From the NCBI GenBank assembly GCA_024349245.1, contig JALDNG010000551.1:62001-126000 (forward strand): a stretch of 64,000 nucleotides of DNA. The letters run 5' to 3'. This document shows positions 11,301 through 23,300 of this stretch, one piece after another. Positions within the stretch are counted from its first letter, which is position 1; each line of letters begins with the position of its first letter. Origin of the DNA: Neodontobutis hainanensis. Its lineage: Eukaryota; Chordata; Actinopteri; Gobiiformes; Odontobutidae. Below the pieces are notes generated by a model. The model did not search any database and was not told the DNA's origin. It was given only the letters and a program-made list of their open reading frames with translations. A program made the translations under genes and the position numbers.

Positions 11301-14300
11301 AAAAACATAAAAATGCTGCATGCATGTAAACATATACCCCTGGTTTGATAGACAAGGTTTAAATCTAGTCCCAGACTAAAATGTTTGTTTGAGATATTTT
11401 GAAAGCAACTTGCACTAAGATATCTTAAAATGTTTCAGTGTCTTTGTATTGTCTCAAGATGCTCAGCAGTAATACTTTTTTTTTATATACGGAACATTTA
11501 TAAAAGCTACTTAAATGCCTAATCCTGGCTTAATATAAGCCTTGTCTGTGAAACAAGGCCATAATGTACAGGAAGAGGATTCTAATATCAAATGTGTAAA
11601 AATGCTTTTGTTTTTTATAATTATTTAGGAATATTTTCATTGCTGAACTTCATGATGGCAAGTTGGAGACCAGCAAAAGCGTTAACGGTGCGTTTTTCTG
11701 AGTTTGAGTCTTCTGTTTGGGTATTCTAAATAAAGTTAAAGAGGCCCTTGGACAAGAAGACTCACTGATCCTGACTGATGGCCAAGGAAAGGAAATCCTG
11801 GATTCTGAAGGAACCAGAGGTATAATTAACATTTTGTATTTCTTATTATAGCAGCATTTTCACTGCCTTAAGAACACAACATATAAATACAGCATACTTT
11901 GTTTTAAATGCTTCATAATCATGTAAATTATTCCAAATCTTTTGTTTTATAAATTATTTACTATACAGGATCAGCATACTGGAAGCAGAATGCACGGAAA
12001 ATATTTGCTGTGCCACAGGAAGAATTTCTGCAGCTACGAGAAAGTAAAAGGAGGAGACTGAGGTACAGAAACTGCTGCATTTCATTATTAATTAAATTCA
12101 TTACAGTTTCAATCTCATTTGTATGGATTTTCAACTAAATTTGCTAGCTATTCAGTATTTACTTAAAAGTATATTTGAGAATTCAGGTCCTAGTGCAGAT
12201 GCACAGCATCCCTTGGGCTCAGTTGGGGCCACTAAATTCAGATGGGTTAATGGACTGGGACCTTAATTACTCTGTTCATTACAACAGTTACTTTTGCTTA
12301 ACATGTTAATTAAAGTCACAGGTTAATACATAGGATTACAGTTAGACTGTGTGAAGCCCTTGAGACTTTAATAGGTTTATAATGATCAAAGAATAGTTAA
12401 AATGATTGTATCTGCTTACTTTCACTGTGAATACACTATCTGTTGAAAACAAATGTAATCATTTTTTCCTTGTATGATTTAAATGTTTTCCAGTCGAAAA
12501 GAAGATACTGGCCTCCAAGAGGTTGTGGACACTATTGAAGAGGTTGTGGCAGCAGCCCAGGGACTGCAAGTAGTGTCCACAACTATGAAAGAGCTAATAG
12601 AACTTGCCAATTCCAATCAGAGGACGACAGTATCCCTTACAGATGCAGAAGCCACAGCTGTCAGAGATGCTTTTGTGTGTATAATCTGCAAAGGTTTGTA
12701 TAATTTTATATTTTATTCTTCAAAATAATATTTTAAAGTATTATTAAATTGTGTAAAATCATCTAGCAGTGACTGAACCTACAATTTTATGCAAGAAGAT
12801 AAAAAATATATAATTTGTTTGTACTAATCTAAACTTTATGAATACAACTGATTTACCACTTTCCACAAAACCAACAGTGTTCCACAAATGTATCAAATAC
12901 TGTAACTGTAGTATTTAAAACTGTTTTCTGAATTAAATTTCCAGGTACAATGAACGAGCCCATGGTTTCATCATGCTGCCAAAGCCTTATTGGCTGCAGG
13001 ATTTGCATTGAGGAATGGCAAACAAATTCTCCCTCCTGCCCAAAATGCCGTGCTGGTGATTTTGGCAACAACATACAAAGACTCACGGGCCTATCTGATG
13101 CATTGGCTGCACTCAGAAACATATTATTGGATTAATACTATGTACCAGTATTATCAAACGTTGCACAATTGCGTTTTACTGTTGTTTCTTTTGTCCTTCA
13201 TCTCAAGTTATGCAGTTCTAGTGCACAGTTAGATGTGCATCATTCCATTTGGTTATTTCATTTTGTTTTGCATCCAATCTGTGTATTGTATTATCCAATA
13301 CAATTTTACACAACTGTTTTTTTTGTACAAACTGAATACAAACTGAAGCAAAATGTTTAATATATTTATGTCTTTGTATTAGAGAGTTTGAACAAGAAAT
13401 TTTAAATACAACATTGTTCTTGGCAAAAAATAGACTTGTCTGTTTATTCAACTGAGATTTGGGCATGGTGACAGCTAAATACGTGCATACATAAATTTAA
13501 TCCATTATTTGTAAACCGAGGCTGATTTTATAGTCTTCACAGTAGAAGTATACTACATGCCTAAGTAATACTGCCTAATTAAAACTTCACTTTTTTAAAA
13601 AAAAGAGAATTTATGTCACTTTTCATACATATCTTTGGGTTACATTTATGAGGTAAATCAATGCATCCTGAAAAAGGCTATATTCACCGTTCACTGTTTG
13701 ATTGAAAAGTAGAGAGATGTCTGGATACTTTTCTACAAAGTCCTGCTCTGCATGACTTCTGTCCTCCTCAGAGGAAAAGGGGTCCGTTCCAAAGGTAGAC
13801 ATCCAAGTCAGTGACGATCCCAACTCCTGCTCGTACATATTTGCCACAACAGAGGCATTGGGCAGCAGCTCTTCTGAAATTTTTGATGGACATCCACTTG
13901 CTGCAAGTTCATTGGGTATTCCACGGCCTAAAACAATTAAGCATGGTAAACAGCAGCTATCAAAGTGAATGTGCCGTGACTTTCAAGTGCCTATTCAGAA
14001 AAAAAATTTAAAGTCCTCAGAGCATACCTGGGATCCTATGAGCATTCCATGCCTGCACTACTCTATTTAGTCCAATTTGGCTTAACTGACATGCCAGGTT
14101 TGAAGTGCAGAACTTAGTCATACTGTCCTCCATGTTAATGACTTCTTGGTCTAGCAGGTGCACCAGGGCCTGTTTCAATGGGTAGTTCACCCGATTGTTC
14201 ACTTCAGGCCAAATCCTTTCAACTCTAAGATTCTAAAAAAAAAAATGTTTCATATTATATGAAACACAATGAAGAACGTATGAACTAATAAGGAAAATAA

Positions 14301-17300
14301 ATTGCCAGTTTGAAATGCACATATGTATTATTAATTACATATTTTTATGTTGGTTGTAGTAGTCTTTTAATTGTTATCAGCATTGCAAAAACCTCACCAT
14401 TGTTGAAGCTGTTTGGAGGTATGGTTGTCTGCTGAGGTTGTGTCTGTATCTTGACAGCTTCTCTTGCATGTATAGGGACATGTAAAATTCCCTACCATGG
14501 TCAACCCTGAGCTGGTCCCACATGCCATAGTTAACTACAGCAGATCTGAAATAAAATGATGTAAATTTGTTGTATGTGCACATAACAATTCTGAGAAATG
14601 CAAAGACAATTTTTAGCATTTTTTTATGTTCTCAGCAATGCATATTCATTGTGCAACATTTCAGTATGGCAAACATATAGTCACTATTAACTATGACTTT
14701 TGACTCATAATTTACTGCTTATTAATAGTTAGTATGGTAGTTGTTGAGTTTAGTTATGGGGTAGGATTAAGGGATGTATAATATGATCATGCAGAATAAG
14801 GCATTAATATGTGCTTTATAAGTACTAATAAACAGCCAATATCCAAACTAATAAGCAACTAGTTAAAAGGGAGAATTGGTCCCCACATTGAAATGTTACC
14901 ATTCACTGCTTGTTACTTCCTCTGAACATGCTCACCTGTAAACTTCTTCATAAATTACGAGGTTGTTTTTCACTGGCATTGTAGCATTGGCAATAATTTT
15001 GCTGCTGTAGCCATCAACTGCCAAAACGTGCGTTACACCGAACATCACAAGCTTTTCATTTTGATCAAGGTGTAGTTTGTGGCCCATATATTCGGAATGA
15101 TATGGGACTGGGTTAAGATTACGTGCACCCTAAACAAAGGGGGAAACATTTGATTATTGCAGGCTTACATCTTGAACCCATAGCTCATGTATTTACAGAG
15201 TGTTTTTTGCTACAAGATAATTCTTATAAATGCTGGTTATATTTAATTAAGTTCCACCGCAAATACTACGAAGGAGATTTGAATTAATCATACTTCACTA
15301 ACATTCTTTTCTTGCAGGGTTAACAATTAAATGTTTTTGTAATGCTTCTGATTACAAAATGTTTAAGGACTTATTCCACAGTTTGTATGGTGAAGGAAGT
15401 AACGAAAGGAAACTAAACTAGATGCATATATATATACTTGGATCTCATGACCATGATTTGTGGAACGAGTAATCAAGCTTTTTTTCTGTCTAGTAATAGA
15501 GGGTGATTGTTGTACCACTTTATAATGCTTATTATTATTGTTTAATACAGAGCACAAGTGTAGCAAAACCTACCTGCCGTCGCAATTCGTGGTATGGCTG
15601 ATGAATTTCTCTCAGCAATTTTCCGACTCGACTTTCTCCTGCACGCACTCCCAGTGAAGATAAATAGCCAGTCATGAACTTGCGGCCATACGATGACCCC
15701 GTCTGTTAAGAAATTATAACCATGAAATAATGTTTGAGTGATAAGATTATTGTATCCATGACAAGCAAAGACTGAGAAGCAAGATAATTAAAAAGTATAC
15801 AACAACGGGACATTTGACTGTACAAAACATTTTTGGCATTATCGATAGCCTACTGCTTGAAATCGTAATCGAAACCGGCCTACAGTAAATACATAAAACC
15901 TTAAATAAAATGGTTATTCAGCTACAATAGGCAACAGTAATAAGAGCAAAATAATAACAAAATAATTGCTAAAAGTAAACAACAAAAGAAAAAAAACATC
16001 TACAGTTAATTGTTTCGAATGCAAAGCTGCCTGTTTAATGAAGGACCAACTTAGCTGTGAATGCACTGTCTTGTCCCAAAAACACTGGTCGAACAGTACG
16101 AATATAAATAATAATAATAAGATAAAGAAGAAGATAAAAAACGAATTTACCTCATAAATAGATCCAATCATAGCTGCTTCCAGTTCTGTGTCCGATACAT
16201 GTCTTTTTCGAAGAAGGTTGTGTTTACAACAGATTCGTCTAACACTCATTTCAGAGCATCGCTGGACACCCATTTGTTGCAGATGGGTGGAAATTTCTGC
16301 ATGAGTCTTGCCACTTTCGAATAAGCTTTTAACCAAATTAATGTATTGGTCTAGAGCGGCCATAGTAAGGTAGCCTACTGTATCTGCTACTGTTATGGTG
16401 GAACCATATGTGTGAAGACAAACTTCCGGGTCAGTTATGCAGACTCGGCCAGGACTCGGCAACCCTGTTTCACAGCTACATCCGGGTCAGGGCAAATTGT
16501 AGAACTAAATATTAAATTCAGATTCGTGGTGGAGGCGTTTTTCGTATTTCCCATTTTCAATTTGAGCATGTCATCGAAAATACAAAAAAAACAGTCATTA
16601 TTTGTTTTTTAAATATTGTATTTGTAAACGAATAAGGAAATAACAAGTCCTTTTTCGATTTTCCGAATTTGTTTTCTTAATTGAATATGAAAAGAACGAA
16701 TGATACACGGATTACACAGCATATATGAGCAATTTATAAGAAATGCCTGAAGTACTAAAGCTGTACTAAACCTTGAGGTTGTGGATCTCTTGTCTCTGCT
16801 GACTCTCTCTCTCTGTTAACTGAACGTTCTCCAGAAGCTCCTGCTCCACTCTGAAACACAGATCAATCTTTAAACAAACTATTTATGCTGATGTTAGAAC
16901 AAATAATGTACATGGTCCTAACATAACATGTAGTTTTTTGATTGTGTTTGGGTCTGGTAGGTAGGCCCTCCAGAGGAAACCACAGTTAAAAGATGCCTCT
17001 GTGGCTTCCCTGGTAGAGCTCATACTACATACTCAAGCGAGCCAGCTTTGAAATCCGCTCATGACATTTTCTCATTGTCATTTTCTATTGACTGACAATT
17101 AAATAAAAGGCAAAAAAGCAAATAAAACCATCTTCTAGACTACCTAGATAAAAAGCACACATCAGCCAAGCTCAGGCCCAACTCATGTAGAGAAAGGTTA
17201 ACGCCAAAGCAGCAGGGAGTGTAAGGCCAGTTACTGTTCAGTGTAGATAAAAGTATACTTCAACAACAGCCAAAAGAGAGAAAATTATTATACGCAAAAC

Positions 17301-20300
17301 TATTAATTTAGACCAAACCAGAATCAAGTGACTAGAGGTCAAGAGTAGTATAATTTTGAAAAGATAAAATAGAAGCAAAGAGATTAGATGAATAGAATTT
17401 GTGAAATAAATCAACCTTTTGATGATATTCTAATTATATGATCAGCACCTGTTTCAGGAACCACAGCAATTCCAAACACTGACAATCAATTTTCAAGTAT
17501 GTTACACTAGTTGTTCTAAAGTAGTCTAAAGTAGTAAAAGATCTCACAGATGGAGGCAGATTGTTGTAGTCTGAAGGAGCCTTAAAACAGGCTACTTTGC
17601 GACAGGGACAGTAAAAGTTATACATCGAGAGTGTGTTCAAAAGTGTGTACAAAAACAATATTTTAGATATGGTGGTAAGTTAGAATAGATACATTTAAAA
17701 CAATAAAGGCAATGATCCTGTCGTCTTTGATCAGGCAGCAACCAATTAAGCTGATTTTATAATTGGCAATAATGAGTTTTATATGGACACTTTAAAATAA
17801 ATCTACACAGAGTATTACATAGAACATTTATTGGTTTAAAAGAACCTATATGTAACTTATTAAGATCAAATAACATTCTTATTTGCCTAAATATGAGCCA
17901 ACCACAATGGGATGAGACAAATGAGACCTTCACTGTTCAAAACTGTTGTCTCTATGAGACTGTAAGCTCATTTCATTGTGCAGAATTCAGGCCGGTTTTG
18001 CAGGGAAATCAACCCGGATGTGACGTAATGCGCCTCTAGCACAGCCCAGACACCAACACTGACTCCTCGATTAAAAAAATGTTTTATTAAGTGAGTCCCG
18101 CAAACGAAAACAGGAGTGTGACCAACGTCGGGGGAAGAGCGAACATATTCAGGTTTGAATACCTGCAATACTGCTGCTACCTTGCTACTTTGGGAATAAA
18201 AAAAGACCCTGAGCTTGCTTTTTTGATTGAAAAGGTAAGACATTGTTATAGATCATATATAATATATTGTGGTGTTTTGATTACAGTTGTTTAATGATAA
18301 ATCACGATAGTATGCTTGTAAAACATGGATGGTAAGCAGCTTACAGGAACAACGACTCATTATGTCACTGTCTTGTGAATTCTGAGAAATCTGAGTGAAT
18401 TATGACCCTGACTACAGAGACTTACGAGTTTGATACTCATTTTAAAACAGCATGTCTCTGGTCCTACACATACCAAAGGCCACACTTTAGACCTTGTTTT
18501 CTCTTTAGGCCTGAACATTGACCAGCTGAGTGTTACAGACATTAATGTAACTAACGACTGTTTTTAACTTGCATTCCAGTGTGGACTGTCTTCCTTGTAA
18601 ACCGATGTCATAAAGACGCATCATTAATGGATCCACAGTGGAGAAATTTTCCAAGTCATTTGACCCCAGTGCTTTTGATGGCTGTAGTGAGCCTGAATCA
18701 TTTATGTAGTCTTTTAAATAACTTCTGTATGTCTGTTTTAAATAAGGTTGCTCCAATAAAAAGTAAACACACCTTCCCTAAAAATCCCTGTCCTTGGATA
18801 AATGAGGAAATCTTATCTTAAAAGGAGAAAATGTCGTAAAATAGAACGTTTGTGAAAATCCACAAGTTAGGAAGTCCACAGACTGCACTTGAAGGAGCTC
18901 ATCATGACACTAAATGATATAATAAAACAGGCCAGATCTGCATATTTCTCTAATCTTGTTCTGAACAAGAAAAAGTCCTGTTTGTCTCTCCTTTAGCTCC
19001 TCATTTACCAGTCCACTCAACACTGCAACAGGTTACATTCCTTTGTGAATATGGTACATGATATAAGAGCTTATATAAACCCATCCTCCGTCAACACATC
19101 TTGGGGTTTATCTCCTCAGTGCTCTTGGTCCACCTTTTCACCTGTCACTGAAGAGGATATTAAGGGTCTACTAAAAAAAAAAGAGTGAAACCATCATCAA
19201 GCCCAATACCAACATTGTTGCTTTTAAAAGACTCTGAGTTTTATAAACTTACTGATTTGTTGGACTGCTTGTCTTGCATAAAGAACTGGTTTTTCAATAA
19301 CTACCTACAGCTAAATACAAAAAAGACTAAAACTTTAATCTTTGCACCTGACCAAAAAATACCTCAAATCAAACAACCCCTTGGTTCCCTGGGTTCTTCC
19401 GTCCAGTCGAGCCTCAGAAACCTTGGTGTTCTGTTTGACCAATCTGTCTCTGGACAGTCATTCTAGACAGTCGGTCAAAAACTGTTTTTATCATTTGAGA
19501 AACATTTCTAAACTGAGAGTGTTATTGTCTAAAGCTGACTTGGAGATGATTATTTATGTTTTCATTTCTTCTCGTCTTGATTATTGTAATTCTCTTTTTA
19601 CTTGTTTGAACAAATTGTCTCCGAGTCGGCTACAAATGGCGCAAAATGCTGCAGCCAGGCTTTTAACTGGAACCAACAGAAGGGCTCACATTTCACCAGT
19701 TTTATCCTCACTTCATTGGCTTCCAGTCAAATTCAAAATTGATTTAAAAATTGTAGTCTTTACTTTTAGAGCCCTGCATGAACAGGCCCCCCAGTACATC
19801 ACTGACCTGTCGACCCCTTTTCTCCTCCTCACGTGCTCTTCGTTCTTCCCAAAACCCGTTTTAAAACCCGGGGAGACCGGTCTTTCCAAGTAGTCGCCCC
19901 CAGACTCTGGAACGCCCTGCCCCTGTCACTGCGAGTGGACGTTTCTGTTGATTCATTTAAAAAACAGCTGAAGACACTTTTATTTAAAACAAGCTTTTAG
20001 TTGATTGGGCTTTTATATTTTTACTTTTTTGTGGTTTTAAGTTTAATTTATCATAGTTTTATTGGTCTTTTATTAAAATTGTTGCACATTGTGATTTATA
20101 TCAGTGAAAAGTGCTATATAAATAACATTTACTTACTTATTTACTTGACACATTTGCTGTCTTGGCTTTTCAAATTATTTTTTCAACTTTCTTTACAAAT
20201 CAGCTAATGGTAACTCTAGGATATTTTGGGGTTAAACTTTGCCAGGGACTCTTTTCTTTGTTACTTCCATTGACTCGCTTGTTTAATAACCTTCATCAGA

Positions 20301-23300
20301 GACAACATAAGCCATGACAACTTTATGAATGTAGCCAGGATGTAATATAGGATGTAATTGTTATCACGACCCATCTAATGTTAACTCACATTTCCGGCTT
20401 TGGTTTTCTAGTTATATTTACTTTTTGTTAATTTACTGCTCTATTTATAGTAACAATAAACACATCTCGTTTGTTTCTCAGTTGTGATCCAAAGTACGAC
20501 TACAAAAGCACTTAGACTAAATTCAATATATTTCAGAGTATGGTGGTGAGGTGTACTGCACCACATCCGTGGAGAGCACGAGTGGACCCTCTGCAGATGC
20601 CAGCATGTTCCTCTGAATGTGGGAAACTCTGACAAAGAGGTCATACCATCAGGTTCTGCAGCACAAGGCCCCATCACAGACGGGACTCAACAAATGTGTC
20701 TGAAGGATATGGACAAGTTCTTCTATTTCGGTAAGAGTATACATTATTTTACTCACTGAAGTATGTTTTTGTGTTCCCACCTACAGCTGAACTGACCCAG
20801 ACACAACTCCACAGAGGACAGGTGTGTCAGTCACTCTCACAAGAACCATTATGTTTAGGTCTCATGCAGCAGTGGAAAAGTCTTTATTTATCAGCTTTAC
20901 ACCAGAATTATCTAGGTGCACTTACCTACACTGCTGTAGACATGTTTGTTACCTCTCAAACACTAGCTGTATGTCTGTGTAAGATACAACATAATAAAGC
21001 AATGAAATTAATGTTATTACTGTTAAAATTACACCAATATTAATTCTTTCTCTTGCTTTCTTTCTCTCTCTCTGTAGGACATGACTCGGCCACATAAACC
21101 TACAACAGAAAGAGACTGTGGATCAATGCAACATTTCTTTATTATATGTGCAGGAAATAATCTATAATTATGATATATTTTATCAGAGCTCTCTTTCACA
21201 GGAGCATGAAACTCTCTTGAGCTGGAGTCCTGAGAGGAAAATAGATTACATATCTGTCATTATATTGTGCTAAACTTTATGTCTGCGGTATTCTAAATGA
21301 CACTAACAGTGAAATAAACAATGATGAGCTGAAAGGATACAGCAATGTTACATTTATGTTGTCTCAACCTAAAACTAATTTAGTACAGTTATGGTTCATA
21401 GAAACAAGCACAACTCCTTCACTCAATCATATTCTTTTCTCTTCAATACATAAGAGGTTAGTGAGTATTTTACTGTGGAGCTTCTCACTGATGTGTTCCA
21501 CAAGGTTTAGGAACGGTGCAGCTGTTTAGACAATAGTTGACCAGATAAAAATGAAGTGCTCTAACATTTGTGCAAAGACTCAACAAAATAGCAGTAATAG
21601 TAACATGTACAGTATCCTGTCTGATATAAGTTCACTAACTTCAGACATTATCCTGCGAGCCTCGGTAATAGCTATGAGTTCTAGATTAATCTACTCAGCT
21701 AACATTAGCTATTTTAGACATGCAGACAATAATATCTCATTCAAAGTTAGCTCTAACTGCTGTATTGTGTTGAACAACGCTTTATAAAAACATTCCATTA
21801 ACAAACATTAGTGGCTTTCCCATGTCTCAAGAGTTCTCTTTTACTGCTGTGTCAGTACTCAAGAGTAAAATATAGTTAACTCTATAAACTCTCATAAACC
21901 TCCCCTTTGACTCTCACAGACACCATGCCGTTTATGCTTAGTTTTGTTCTGCTTTAGCTGCATTTATTTTTTGATAAAAGACTGCAGTCAGAATGAATGT
22001 TTATGAGCCATTTACAACAAAAATGTAAGTATCCTAATAATTAGTGCAGAAAACCTCAGCAGTGTGAGTGGAGCTCAGAGGAGCAGAGGGGGAAATGGTC
22101 TGTGAACAGAGCTCTGAGCAGCAACATATGCAACAATAACTAACACTCTAAACCATTTTAGTATTGTTTTGTGACTGTGTGGTTTTGTTTTAGGCTTTAA
22201 AGGTTTAGCAGACAAACTGAAGGTTGGACTAGCAATCTGCAATTTAAATTAACTAACTTTATATTTATTAAACTAACTAAGTAAAAAACATACTGACACA
22301 TTCATCTATTCAGCTTATGTATTAAAATAATATAAAGCCACTACACCATGTGCCATGAGCTACATGTTAGTAAGATAATGTTTCTGCTGAACCTGCAGGC
22401 AAACCGGTTTATAAATGTAAACTTGCTGTTGTTCAGAAGAAGTCTGTTATAATGTTCGGATGGTGGTTCTGGACACTAATTAACATGTTTTCTAAAACAA
22501 ACTAGATAAAGGGTTAATGCCCTAACAGTGGCTGCTTTGGTTTTATATTTATTTGATTACATTAATGTTAAGTTGAGATTTACAAGAAATATTTGAACTG
22601 CTGTTGTGTAAAGGTAATTCTCCTGTTCAGTGGCGGCTGGTGGTGATATTGGGCGGAGGGGCTAATAGATTACGAGTTAGATGCCTGCTGAATAGACATG
22701 TATTTTAAAGCTCCCTGTGACACATAACATTTTTACTTTTAGAAACTGCTTTCTACCATATAACTACCTCATCCTGTGCTCTTTTTTTTTGTTTGTTGAC
22801 AAGTAAATGCAAGGAAAGAGACTTTGCCAGCTAGCCGAAGCAACTAAACCTAAAGCCTGCCAGGAGAAAAAAATAACACCAGACATGAATCCCAGCGAGA
22901 GTTTGACAGTTCTCGGCCCATGATCAAAGGGTGCACCTGGCGCAGGAAAAGGAGAAGGTCATACGACTTGGGAGACAGTGGATCCTTATTTTTCCGGTTT
23001 ACACTGAAGAGGTTATAAAGCAGCGTGGCTTTAGGAAAGTTCTCAAGTTGTTATGAGAGAAGAATATTCAGCCTTCTCTACACTTCCCACATTCACCACG
23101 AAGGGCAATGACCAAGTGTGGGCAAGATCCTTCATTCCTACCTCATGCAATGATGCGTGACAATGAAAGATATATTGGACATACATGCACGCACGCACGC
23201 ACACACACACACACACTACCGTCTGTGGGCTTGCTCTTCAAGCTGCCGGCTCCTCTCCTGGTCCTGCTCTCTCTTTTGTCGATCTCGCTCTCTCCTCAGG

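Larger units (their letters stand above)
9851..16713. mobile_element. Two-gene DNA transposon: integrase-type transposase plus RING-like protein
   Basis: The element is 6,863 bp. It starts AATCCGTGTATC, ends GATACACGGATT, and is flanked by ACACAG on both sides (9845-9850 and 16714-16719). Terminal inverted repeats are about 280 bp and nearly identical. Inside are two convergent genes, each open and phase-matched through all introns: a RING-like protein from the left end and a DDE transposase from the right end, with 487 bp between their stop codons. This looks like a complete and recent insertion. A 6-bp duplication and an integrase-like core recall Maverick/Polinton or Ginger-type elements, but size, ends and gene content do not match either as I know them. 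Confidence 0.9.

Noticed and set aside
15914..16462. Longer N-terminus for the transposase beginning at 16462 inside the terminal repeat
   Set aside because: The ATG at 16363 has a much better context and starts right at the helix-turn-helix; the extension would begin in the repeat. The left part of this frame (below 16151) is intron.
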